This document shows positions 44,577-52,525 of a stretch of DNA of 64,000 nt, one piece after another. The notes beneath the pieces are model-generated. The model worked only from the letters and a program-made list of their open reading frames with translations, ran no database searches and was not told where the DNA came from. The position numbers and the translations under genes are program-made. Location: positions 62,001 to 126,000 of the forward strand of contig CAMNSD010000001.1 in NCBI GenBank assembly GCA_946554445.1, in the 5' to 3' direction. Position 1 is the stretch's first letter; each line of letters starts with the position of its first letter. The stretch is from an uncultured Lachnospiraceae bacterium (GTDB taxonomy: Bacteria; Bacillota; Clostridia; Lachnospirales; Lachnospiraceae).

Positions 44577-45764
44577 TTATTCCAAAAATCTTTCAAAAAA
44601 TTTCTGTAATTCAACAATCCTTTTTTCAATATCAACTTTGTTATTTTTTCTACCTTCAAAGATATTATATTTTTCTTTATAAAAATTTTTTATCTCTTCT
44701 TGAATATCTTTTTTCTTTCTGACAAGAATTTCTTTGTAGTGTAATAGATTACTTAATACCTGCATCATTGGATCATAAACAGTTGTTGTAGTTCTAGAAA
44801 ACCAATTCCATTTTTCCTCTCCACTCAAAGTTTCCCTTTTCCTATACATATAAAAAGCACTATCTCCGAAAATATCATAAGCTAATTTGAGTGTATTTTC
44901 AAATAACCTTTTTAATTCTTGCAATAAATTATCATCAAAGTGATTCGCCATTGTTAAATAATAATCAAAAAAATCATTGAGTTTTCTCTTTGCATACCCA
45001 TCTAATTGCCTCATGGCAAAAAATCTAAGCACATACTCAACATCAACCATTTTACTATAATTTTCATTAGCATCTCTTTCCGCCTCATATTCCGCTTTTT
45101 TAGGAGGAATACCTAAAAAATAACACAAATATTCATTCTCGGACAATTCAATACATAATTGATTCATTTTCCCATCAATTAAAGCATTCCTCGTTTCTTG
45201 CGGTTCAAGTTTTACCCCACCGCTATTAATCCTTTCAAATACCAATTGTTTCATTTTTCGCGCTTCTTCTTCTGATTTTGCACTTTCCTGTAATAAAATA
45301 ATTGAAGAAATATATCGTCTATCTATTCCCTTTTTCACTTTTTCCGGTAGCTCAGAATAACATCGTCCATTTAACTCTTCCCACAAGGTTAATCCTACTA
45401 ATTTGTATTTATTGTTATAAAAATCGTAAATTGTTGTTAATCGTTGTAAGCCATCCATAACCTCATAATGGGAAAATTCATTTTCATACAAAAATATAGG
45501 TGGAATTGGTACATTCATAATAAATGACTCTATCAACTTTGATTTTTTTTCATCAGACCATCTATGACGTCTTTGAAAGTCTGGATTAAGCTCATATTTC
45601 CCGCTATCTATCATTACAGTAATAGTGTCCAATGGATACCTTGCCTGCTCAGTAACTATTCTAACCTCACCTGCCACATATTTACGGTTAATGGCCTCAT
45701 CATCAATCTTTGCCATTTCTTTTTCCTCTATATTAAAATTTATTTTTTCATTATCAAATAACAT
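44577..45764 (-). CDS. DUF262 domain protein (GmrSD/ParB-like N-terminal half only)
   Basis: 395 residues. DUF262 core: RYPLDTITVMIDSGKYELNPDFQRRHRW, IPPIFLYE, then the DGQQR-type motif as DGLQRLTTIYDF and ERINSGGVKLEPQE. DUF262 is the nucleotide-sensing half of GmrSD- and SspE-type modification-dependent nucleases, normally joined to an HNH (DUF1524). Here no HNH follows; the second gene is a HEPN RNase instead. AAGGAG is 7 nt before the ATG. Confidence 0.85.
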   Translation of the reverse strand: MLFDNEKINFNIEEKEMAKIDDEAINRKYVAGEVRIVTEQARYPLDTITVMIDSGKYELNPDFQRRHRWSDEKKSKLIESFIMNVPIPPIFLYENEFSHYEVMDGLQRLTTIYDFYNNKYKLVGLTLWEELNGRCYSELPEKVKKGIDRRYISSIILLQESAKSEEEARKMKQLVFERINSGGVKLEPQETRNALIDGKMNQLCIELSENEYLCYFLGIPPKKAEYEAERDANENYSKMVDVEYVLRFFAMRQLDGYAKRKLNDFFDYYLTMANHFDDNLLQELKRLFENTLKLAYDIFGDSAFYMYRKRETLSGEEKWNWFSRTTTTVYDPMMQVLSNLLHYKEILVRKKKDIQEEIKNFYKEKYNIFEGRKNNKVDIEKRIVELQKFFERFLE

Positions 45765-45853
45765 TTAATTTCTCCTTCTTATAGTATTTTCAATCATTTC
45801 TAAATTATCTCATAAAGATAATGTATACAACATATCCTTCTAAAAAGTATATT

Positions 45854-46348
45854 TCAAACATCCAATCTTTCAAGCAGCATCCGGTAATGTTTCTGACTAA
45901 TATGCCTTCCGCTCCTTTGCAAACCTTCAACACACTCTCTTACTTCATCTGCTGTCAGTTCACCTTCTTCATAAGCCCCCATAAGTATACCTATCGTCCC
46001 CATAATCTTAAACCCCATCTGAAAAGATACCGCTCTCCCTTTTGCCTCATCCATCAGCAATACATCTGCATCCAGTTCATCCGTCAGGATAATAGCCTCA
46101 CTCTCGCCTTGATCAAGCCCTGTCGCCCTTTTAAGGATATTGGCAGATTCCGGATTTCTTACTGCCTTAACCATAATAAACTGCTTTTGCCGGATTTGGT
46201 CTGCCTCAAGTTTAAATCTTTCATCCGCTGTCAATTCATCAAAAACTGCCTGTGGTATCAGAACCTGCCCAAATAATTTTTCAAGTAATCCTATTCGATC
46301 TATTTTAAGAAGCGATATCAATGGTGTTGTATCTGATACAACAATCAT
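45854..46348 (-). CDS. DUF3368 PIN-like toxin
   Basis: 164 residues. MIVVSDTTPLISLLKIDRIGLLEKLFG opens the DUF3368 family; Asp/Glu positions of the PIN fold are seen in VVSDTTPL, LDQGESEAIILTDEL and DADVLLMDEAKGR. Probable RNA-cleaving toxin. Start overlaps the antitoxin stop by 4 nt (ATGA type). Sits at the right end of the element. Confidence 0.85.
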   Translation of the reverse strand: MIVVSDTTPLISLLKIDRIGLLEKLFGQVLIPQAVFDELTADERFKLEADQIRQKQFIMVKAVRNPESANILKRATGLDQGESEAIILTDELDADVLLMDEAKGRAVSFQMGFKIMGTIGILMGAYEEGELTADEVRECVEGLQRSGRHISQKHYRMLLERLDV

Positions 46349-46635
46349 TCTGCACTCTCCTTATTTTTCAATTGTCTAAATGTTTCCAATTCTGAATCTA
46401 GCTCATCCATTGTCATATCCAAATATGAATACCCTAGCTTATCATAAATATCAATCAACTCGGATTTTCTAATTCCCAAGATCTCTGCAGCACCGCCATG
46501 TGACATAGTTTGATTTAATATATATGGATACAGCAAAAGTGCATTCCTGATCAGTTCCGTTTCTGAATTCATAGGTTTCAAATACTTTGACATTCCTACT
46601 GGAACCCTTATTGTTACAGATTCAGTTGTTACCAT
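46345..46635 (-). CDS. UPF0175 family antitoxin
   Basis: 96 residues from 46635 (MVTTESVTIRVPVGM). Family features: helical MSHGGAAEILGIRKSELIDIYDKLGYSYLDMTMDEL. AGAGG lies 12 nt upstream; ATG 46647 is the alternative. Paired with the DUF3368 toxin, as known for UPF0175/DUF3368 modules. Confidence 0.85.
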   Translation of the reverse strand: MVTTESVTIRVPVGMSKYLKPMNSETELIRNALLLYPYILNQTMSHGGAAEILGIRKSELIDIYDKLGYSYLDMTMDELDSELETFRQLKNKESAE

Positions 46636-46710
46636 ACTATCACGCATCCTCTCTATAAAATTTATATCTAATCTACCCAGAAAAAACTGATTCTCTTCTC
46701 CCCTACACAT

Positions 46711-46739
46711 ATTATACACAGCCTTCCCGCTAAATACAA
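46711..46739 (-). promoter_or_regulatory. Promoter of the right toxin-antitoxin pair
   Basis: Minus strand TTGTAT (46734-46739), 17 nt, TATAAT (46711-46716). Matches the left pair's promoter in both boxes, spacing and the CTGTG just before the -10. Confidence 0.7.
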
Positions 46740-46792
46740 TAAAGACGCATCTACTTAATGCCAACTAAATGAATCCCATAAGTCAATCCCAC

Positions 46793-46816
46793 ATTGACCT
46801 ATGAATTGACCTATCC
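46793..46816. repeat. Integrase arm-site candidate, right end
   Basis: Two ATTGACCTAT copies 12 nt apart, one mismatch from the block at 26046-26069. It lies 176 nt inside the right tRNA. Also forms GTCAAT/ATTGAC inverted repeat with bases at 46783. Confidence 0.55.
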
Positions 46817-46959
46817 ATCCGAAAAACCCCTAAAATTCCAGAATTTTTCAGGAAGTCGATTCTAAAGACAAAATCCGCACCTTTCCTCATCCTCCTGACC
46901 ACTTTCATCCAACTTCCCACCGAACCCCGCATAAACACTGCATTTCCAAACAACAAAAA

Positions 46960-46984
46960 CCCCGGCAAGTCATCCTCACCGGGG
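46960..46984 (-). terminator. Terminator of the right tRNA-Gln copy (element-borne)
   Basis: Minus strand CCCCGGTGAG / CTTGCCGGGG, 5-nt loop, then TTTTTG. Its 5' arm equals that of the left copy; the 3' arm differs at two positions while still pairing. Confidence 0.75.
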
Positions 46985-46988
46985 TACA

Positions 46989-47064
46989 TAAGCTGGGCTA
47001 CAAGGATTCGAACCTTGAAATGACGGAGTCAGAGTCCGTTGCCTTACCGTTTGGCGATAGCCCA
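46989..47064 (-). repeat. Right attachment-site repeat (76 bp)
   Basis: Direct repeat, identical to 25937-26012. Marks the right boundary of the element. Confidence 0.85.
46993..47064 (-). tRNA. tRNA-Gln (anticodon CUG), right copy
   Basis: Identical 72-nt gene to 25941-26012. Its 5' flank and promoter are chromosomal; its 3' flank belongs to the element. Confidence 0.95.
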
Positions 47065-47077
47065 TCAACAATTAACG

Positions 47078-47106
47078 ATTATAAAGGAAAAGAGCCTGTT
47101 TGGCAA
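47078..47106 (-). promoter_or_regulatory. Chromosomal promoter of the right tRNA-Gln
   Basis: Minus strand TTGCCA (47101-47106), 17 nt, TATAAT (47078-47083), 14 nt before the tRNA. It overlaps an inverted repeat (GGAAAAG..CTTTTCC, 47085-47116) that may also end the glnN transcript. Confidence 0.65.
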
Positions 47107-47167
47107 GCCCTTTTCCCTATTTTTTTAAAAAATTTTCAAAAAAGTTTTCGATGTTTTCTGACAGTCC

Positions 47168-49279
47168 TTAAATCTCAAACATCAACTCGCCGTAAGTAGG
47201 AATCGGCCAGTATTCTTTGTCCACGATCATCTCCAGTTCATCCGCCGGCTTACGCAGTTCCTCCATGATGGCCTTGACTGTATCTTTATAGAAAAATGCC
47301 TGCTCCTTGGCGTCTTCCATCTGGGACGCTTCCTTCTCCGCCTTCTCCAACTTCCTTAAAGCCGCCTGCATAGCGGTCAGTTTCTCACCCACTACCGTCA
47401 GAAGCTCATCCTGGGTGGTCGCATCCGCGCCTGCCATCTTCACGGCATTTACCGTATCCGCCAGAGATTTTGTATATCTGATGACTGCAGGCACAATCTG
47501 CTTGCCTGCCATATCGATCATGGTAAGGGCCTCAATGTTGATGGTCTTAGCGTAGGTCTCGTAGATGATCTCCTCACGGGATTCCAGTTCTACTTTCGTA
47601 AAGATGTGGAACTTCTCAAACAGTTTCACTGCCTTATCTGTGGTGATAGTGCCTGCCGCCTCAATCATGGATTTGATATCCGGGAGTCCTCTTCTGTGCG
47701 CCTCTTCCACCCACTCATCGGAGTAACCGTTGCCGTTGAAGATAATCCTCTGATGTTTGGTCATGTACTCTTTGATCAGGTCGTGAATTGCCAGTTCTTT
47801 ATCCTCGGCTTTTTCCAAGATATCAGCCGCCTCGCAGAAAGCCTCCGCCACAATCGCATTAAGAGTCGTGTTAGGACTTGCGATGGAATCTGCGGAACCT
47901 ACCATACGGAACTCAAATTTATTTCCTGTGAACGCAAAGGGTGATGTCCTGTTGCGGTCTGTGGCATCTTTCTGGAAATCAGGAAGCGTCTTAACACCTG
48001 TTAAGAGTATACCGCCCTCTTTAACAGAAGTTGCCTCGCCGGTCTCAATCAACTGTTTCACCACATCCTCCAGCTGCTCGCCCAGGAAAATGGAAATGAT
48101 TGCCGGAGGCGCCTCGTTCGCTCCGAGTCTATGGTCATTGCCCACATCGGCCGCAGATTGTCTTAACAGGTCAGCATGGGTATCCACTGCCTTCATGATA
48201 CATGCCAGCACCAGCAGGAACTGTACATTCTCATTGGGGGTATCGCCGGGATCCAGAAGATTTACCCCGTTATCTGTGGTAATAGACCAGTTATTATGTT
48301 TGCCGGAACCGTTCACGCCCGCGTATGGTTTCTCATGCAACAGGCATCTCATATTGTGATGTACCGCCACTCTCTTCATGGTCTCCATCACAATCTGGTT
48401 GTGGTCTACAGCGATATTCGCAGTTTCATAGATGGGTGCCAGTTCATGCTGTGCCGGTGCCACCTCATTATGCTGTGTCTTGGCTGTCACGCCCAATTTC
48501 CACAGTTCCTCATTCAAATCCTTCATGAAAGCGCCGACGCGCTCCCTGATGACACCGAAGTAATGATCTTCCATCTCCTGTCCCTTAGGCGCAGGCGCGC
48601 CGAAAAGGGTGCGGCCTGCAAACATCAGGTCAGTTCTCTTCATATATAAATCTTTATCCACCAGGAAATACTCCTGCTCCGGGCCCACAGACGCAACCAC
48701 CTTGGTAGCCCCCGTATTGCCAAACAGTCTCACGATACGCAGGGCCTGATCGCTGAGGGCCTCCATGGAACGTAAAAGCGGTGTCTTCTTATCCAGGGCC
48801 TCCCCCGTATAAGAACAGAAAGCCGTAGGGATACAGAGAATCTTGCCGCAGCCGGAATCCTTGATAAACGCAGGAGAAGTGATATCCCATGCCGTATAGC
48901 CTCTCGCCTCGAAAGTCGCCCGCAGGCCCCCTGACGGGAAAGAAGAAGCATCCGGCTCTCCTTTGATCAATTCTTTGCCGGAAAAGTCTGTCATCATCTT
49001 GCCAGCCTCATCGGGATGAGCCACAAAAGCATCATGCTTTTCCGCCGTAATACCAGTCAACGGCTGAAACCAATGTGTATAGTGCGTAGCGCCCTTTTCC
49101 ACAGCCCAGTCCTTCATGGCCTTAGCCACCACATTCGCTGTATCCATGGTCAACTCGCCGCCGCGGTTCATCACGTTTACCACTTCTTTGTACACATTTT
49201 TCGGCAGACGTTCTTTCATCTTACCAAGTGTAAATACATCCTGACCGAAAATCTCTTCCACATTAAATGTTTCGCTCAT
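47168..49279 (-). CDS. glnN: Glutamine synthetase type III
   Basis: Large GSIII enzyme forming glutamine from glutamate, ammonia and ATP. 703 residues, with GSIII-specific opening (VEEIFGQDVFTLGKMKERLPKNVYK). Catalytic-core segments VASVGPEQEYFLVDKDLY, HNEVAPAQHELAPIYE, KPYAGVNGSGKHNNWS and NRTSPFAFTGNKFEFRMVGS are seen. Ribosome site GAGGAGGAG. It is preceded by a leader that ends in a terminator hairpin. The adjacent tRNA is for glutamine. Confidence 0.97.
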   Translation of the reverse strand: MSETFNVEEIFGQDVFTLGKMKERLPKNVYKEVVNVMNRGGELTMDTANVVAKAMKDWAVEKGATHYTHWFQPLTGITAEKHDAFVAHPDEAGKMMTDFSGKELIKGEPDASSFPSGGLRATFEARGYTAWDITSPAFIKDSGCGKILCIPTAFCSYTGEALDKKTPLLRSMEALSDQALRIVRLFGNTGATKVVASVGPEQEYFLVDKDLYMKRTDLMFAGRTLFGAPAPKGQEMEDHYFGVIRERVGAFMKDLNEELWKLGVTAKTQHNEVAPAQHELAPIYETANIAVDHNQIVMETMKRVAVHHNMRCLLHEKPYAGVNGSGKHNNWSITTDNGVNLLDPGDTPNENVQFLLVLACIMKAVDTHADLLRQSAADVGNDHRLGANEAPPAIISIFLGEQLEDVVKQLIETGEATSVKEGGILLTGVKTLPDFQKDATDRNRTSPFAFTGNKFEFRMVGSADSIASPNTTLNAIVAEAFCEAADILEKAEDKELAIHDLIKEYMTKHQRIIFNGNGYSDEWVEEAHRRGLPDIKSMIEAAGTITTDKAVKLFEKFHIFTKVELESREEIIYETYAKTINIEALTMIDMAGKQIVPAVIRYTKSLADTVNAVKMAGADATTQDELLTVVGEKLTAMQAALRKLEKAEKEASQMEDAKEQAFFYKDTVKAIMEELRKPADELEMIVDKEYWPIPTYGELMFEI

Positions 49280-49301
49280 TTTTTCTCCTCCTCATAAAAA
49301 A

Positions 49302-49331
49302 ATGTTCCAAAAATAAACCTTTTTGGAACAT
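49302..49331 (-). promoter_or_regulatory. Attenuator hairpin in the glnN leader
   Basis: Minus strand ATGTTCCAAAAA / TTTTTGGAACAT, 7-nt loop, followed by six T and then the ribosome site. An overlapping alternative hairpin AGAACA-ATGA-TGTTCC (49325-49340) would block the terminator's first arm, giving a terminator/antiterminator switch. Its GAAC/GTTC form leaves hexaloop AATGAT (A1, G4), the pattern known for ANTAR-protein targets; a second such hairpin was not found. Confidence 0.55.
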
Positions 49332-49367
49332 CATTGTTCTGGATACCTGTATACAACCTTTTCTATA

Positions 49368-49396
49368 AAGATACTCTAAAACTTTTTACATTGCAA
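49368..49396 (-). promoter_or_regulatory. Probable glnN promoter
   Basis: Minus strand TTGCAA (49391-49396), 17 nt, TATCTT (49368-49373), about 37 nt before the attenuator hairpin. Confidence 0.4.
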
Positions 49397-49515
49397 TACC
49401 CTATTTGTATTTTCGTCTATTTTATATAAAAAGTGTGTTCTTTTCTAAATCTGTTGTCTAAATTACACAATCTCCCGCTTGTCTCAGCGCTTTCTCGCGT
49501 TTCTTCGCACCCGTT

Positions 49516-51015
49516 TTAACGCCCCATGGTATTTTCCGGCTCATTGGTGCCAAACCACACGCTGTCCACGACTCTTCTCGTGTGATTATTATATACAATG
49601 ATATTCAAACCACTCTGGTTCTTGGAAAATTCTTCTCCGTCAATGATCACCGAAGCCAGACCATTGCCCCCACCGTCCTTTATGCTGCGCGCATACAACG
49701 GCATATATCCATTCTGAATCGCGCCCTGATATTCGATCGGCTCCGCCGACACTTCCTCCAATAGCACTTTACCATCTGAAATGACCGCAAGATAATTGCA
49801 TCCTTCCTGTCCTGCAAAATCCGCAGACAGGCCGAGCTGCCTCAAAAGATCAATCGTAGATTCCCTTAAAGCGCTGGTAAAATCATCTTTAGAAGCAATG
49901 ATCACCGCATACTGTTGATGATTCAGCGCCGACAGATAGCTGTCGATATCCCCGGTATGATCCAGGCTGCACATATCCATGATGAAGGCGTAATCTTCCC
50001 TGGTCTCCTCCCACTGGGGCTGTATCTTACTCTCTATAGCAAATTGCTCCTGCAGCACGCCTCCCAGATAATCGGTGACCTTCACCGCGCCCCATATATT
50101 GGGATGGCCGTTGTCACAGTTATCCACCATCATCTGGTAATCCATCTGCTGATAGACATCCTGTTCATTAAAGCTGATAAAAGCCAAATCTTTCTCCGCC
50201 GCATAGGCCTGTACCGCATTGCACTTTGTATGATCCGCCGCCATGGCTGGGGTGATCGTCAAGATTAAAGTGATATCGTTTTCCCGGCACAGGTCACTGA
50301 TCTTATCCAAATACTCCCGCATCAAAGGCGCCATCTCGGCACATTCCTCTGTCTCGCCTGCCTCATGCGGCACAAAGCCTTCTCCCTCTTCTCCCAGATG
50401 AAAATACAAGGGTGCAAATCCCTTAAGCCCTGCCCTGCCTGCCATCTCCCGGTAGCGATAATCATTCCTGTCCAGATTTTCCCATCTGGTATGGTAACGG
50501 ACATTGGGAAAATAATAACTCCATGCATCCTGATTGGTATCCACTTCACAGATGGTTTTGACGGCCTCCGCCTTGACAGGAGACCATTTCATAAAATCAA
50601 TGGCTTTTCTCGTATAACTCTCCTCCGTGTTCAGGGGCTCCTCCACCATATAAGGAAAACAGAAATAACATTCCAGGACCACTGCCTTCGGCATCTGATA
50701 ACGCAGCGCCTCTTTTAACCAGTAATAGGACGTTACCATGCCCTGCTGCTCACAGCTGAGATTATAGCTGGTGATTCCATACTGATTGTATAATTCCTGC
50801 GGCAGAAACGATGTGACTCCATGGCTGCTGCCCAGAAAGAGCACATCCGCCGTGTTTTTATCTAGTTCATAAAACCCGGCATAGGTGGTAGTCGTAGGCC
50901 AGTCAATATCCGTAAAAAATTTCGGTGTGATCAATCTGGCATAAACCAGAAAACAGACTGCAAATACTCCAAAAAAGCCTGCCGCCCTCAAAGCAAAACC
51001 CATGTTCTTCTTCAT
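49516..51015 (-). CDS. SGNH/DHHW-like protein of a polysaccharide acylation pair
   Basis: 499 residues with one N-terminal membrane helix (ALRAAGFFGVFAVCFLVYA) and an extracellular SGNH-type domain: DVLFLGSSHGVTSF (nucleophile block) and DNCDNGHPNIWGAVKVTDYLG (C-terminal His block). Follows the MBOAT gene by 3 nt. Together they probably transfer acyl (usually acetyl) groups to a cell-wall or capsule glycan, as AlgX/AlgI- or PatA/PatB-type pairs do. Substrate not inferable. Confidence 0.85.
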   Translation of the reverse strand: MKKNMGFALRAAGFFGVFAVCFLVYARLITPKFFTDIDWPTTTTYAGFYELDKNTADVLFLGSSHGVTSFLPQELYNQYGITSYNLSCEQQGMVTSYYWLKEALRYQMPKAVVLECYFCFPYMVEEPLNTEESYTRKAIDFMKWSPVKAEAVKTICEVDTNQDAWSYYFPNVRYHTRWENLDRNDYRYREMAGRAGLKGFAPLYFHLGEEGEGFVPHEAGETEECAEMAPLMREYLDKISDLCRENDITLILTITPAMAADHTKCNAVQAYAAEKDLAFISFNEQDVYQQMDYQMMVDNCDNGHPNIWGAVKVTDYLGGVLQEQFAIESKIQPQWEETREDYAFIMDMCSLDHTGDIDSYLSALNHQQYAVIIASKDDFTSALRESTIDLLRQLGLSADFAGQEGCNYLAVISDGKVLLEEVSAEPIEYQGAIQNGYMPLYARSIKDGGGNGLASVIIDGEEFSKNQSGLNIIVYNNHTRRVVDSVWFGTNEPENTMGR

Positions 51016-51018
51016 ATC

Positions 51019-52455
51019 CTAAAATCCCCCGTATATAAATGCCTGCGAATCATACCCCACGCCATAAACTCCAAAGGTCATGACGCAGAAAATAGCCACC
51101 AGATATAACGCCCATCTGATATAGAGAGGCTGTCTGAATATCTTCTCCGAAAAGGCAACGCCCTTCTCCTGTTTCAAACTGACCACAAAAAGAAGCAGGA
51201 TGGAAGCCAGAAGAACAATCCACTCCTTCCAGCCAATCCCCAGCGCAAGCAATGCATCATTGGTAAAAATCCATATATTATGTACCCGGAATATACTGCC
51301 TATCATCTGTAAACCGGTCCTTAGATTCTCCGCCCGGAAAATAATCCATGCCATCATCACGCACAGAAACGTCCACGCCCTCCGTATCCACGTTCTGGCG
51401 CCTGCGGCTTCCTCAAGTTTTAGGATTTTAACCGCTTTTCTCTGCATCCCCTGTGTCAGCTGCCCTATGATCTGATAAGCTGCATGCATCAATCCCCAGA
51501 CGACGAACCGCAGGCCTGCGCCATGCCAAATACCGCTGACTATAAATGTAAGGATGAGATTGATAAAGGTCCGCACTCGTCCCTTACGGCTGCCGCCTAA
51601 AGGAATATAGACATAGTCCTTCAGCCATTCACTTAAAGATATGTGCCATCTATGCCAGAAATCCTTCACAGAGACCGCCAGATAAGGATGCCGGAAATTA
51701 TCCGCCAGATGAATGCCAAACAGATTGGCCGCCCCTTTGGAAATGGAGATACACGCCGCGAAATCCGCATATAATTGTATGCTGTACAATACCCCTGCCA
51801 CCAGAACATAACAGCCCGTATACTGGTACGGAAGGCCGAATATCTCATCCACCACCACCGCTGCTCTGTCCGCAATCATCAGCTTCAAGAAAAATCCCCA
51901 CAAAATCCTGTAAAAACCGCCCACCACGGTTCTCTCACAAAAAGAGTACCCGATATAGAGTTGTTCGGCAAGCCTGTCATAGCGGGGGATAGGGCCTTGT
52001 ACAATCTGCGGGAAAAACATCACATAGAGCGCGAACCTGGCCGGATTTCTCTGAGCCTCGATCCTGCCCATATAGATATCCGCCAGATAAGAAATAATCT
52101 GCAGGGTATAGAAAGAAATGCCCACCGGAACAATCCAGGAGACGGCATTTTTATGTAATAAGACTTCCAAGACATAATTACCGTTTTTGATACAAAACCA
52201 TGGAAGGATCACCAGCAGGACTGCAACCGCAAGCACGCTTCGCCTTCTCACCTTTTGCAGTAAAAGACCGGCGCCGTAGGCTGCTGCAATGGTGAGAAGG
52301 ATTACCGCCATCCCGCCTGCCGTTCCCATGGCCTGCCAGTAAAAGTAAAGGCTGCCAGCCAACAGGACCACCCATCTTCCTTTCATGGGTATTATATAGT
52401 ACAACACCACTGCTGCCAGCACAAATACGTAAAACCAAAACGACATATATGTCAT
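51019..52455 (-). CDS. MBOAT family O-acyltransferase
   Basis: 478-residue membrane acyltransferase of the AlgI/DltB-type MBOAT family, about 11 helices. Conserved: FFPQIVQGPIPRYDRL, DFWHRWHISLSEWLKDYVYIPLGGSRKG and the catalytic His in GIWHGAGLRFVVWG. Hands acyl groups across the membrane to the SGNH partner encoded immediately downstream. 70 nt after trhP on the same strand. Confidence 0.93.
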   Translation of the reverse strand: MTYMSFWFYVFVLAAVVLYYIIPMKGRWVVLLAGSLYFYWQAMGTAGGMAVILLTIAAAYGAGLLLQKVRRRSVLAVAVLLVILPWFCIKNGNYVLEVLLHKNAVSWIVPVGISFYTLQIISYLADIYMGRIEAQRNPARFALYVMFFPQIVQGPIPRYDRLAEQLYIGYSFCERTVVGGFYRILWGFFLKLMIADRAAVVVDEIFGLPYQYTGCYVLVAGVLYSIQLYADFAACISISKGAANLFGIHLADNFRHPYLAVSVKDFWHRWHISLSEWLKDYVYIPLGGSRKGRVRTFINLILTFIVSGIWHGAGLRFVVWGLMHAAYQIIGQLTQGMQRKAVKILKLEEAAGARTWIRRAWTFLCVMMAWIIFRAENLRTGLQMIGSIFRVHNIWIFTNDALLALGIGWKEWIVLLASILLLFVVSLKQEKGVAFSEKIFRQPLYIRWALYLVAIFCVMTFGVYGVGYDSQAFIYGGF

Positions 52456-52525
52456 AAGTCTTCTCCTAAATCACTTTTATCTTTGGTATCTTTTTAAAAC
52501 CGGACACGAAACTCTATCATGTCAC

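Larger units (their letters stand above)
25937..47064. mobile_element. Integrated mobilizable element (~21 kb) in a tRNA-Gln gene
   Basis: The region between two identical 76-bp blocks (each TAAG plus a full tRNA-Gln(CUG)) carries a tyrosine integrase next to the left block, an excisionase-like protein, relaxase and MobC-like genes, a phage-type recombination set, regulators, two toxin-antitoxin pairs and cargo. Unit length counting one tRNA copy is 21,052 bp. No conjugative transfer or capsid genes were seen, so it would need a helper for transfer. Genes outside (carB, glnN) are ordinary chromosome. Confidence 0.88.

Noticed and set aside
49280..49440. glnA-type glutamine riboswitch before glnN
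   Set aside because: The conserved glutamine-aptamer core was not found; only the terminator pair is present.
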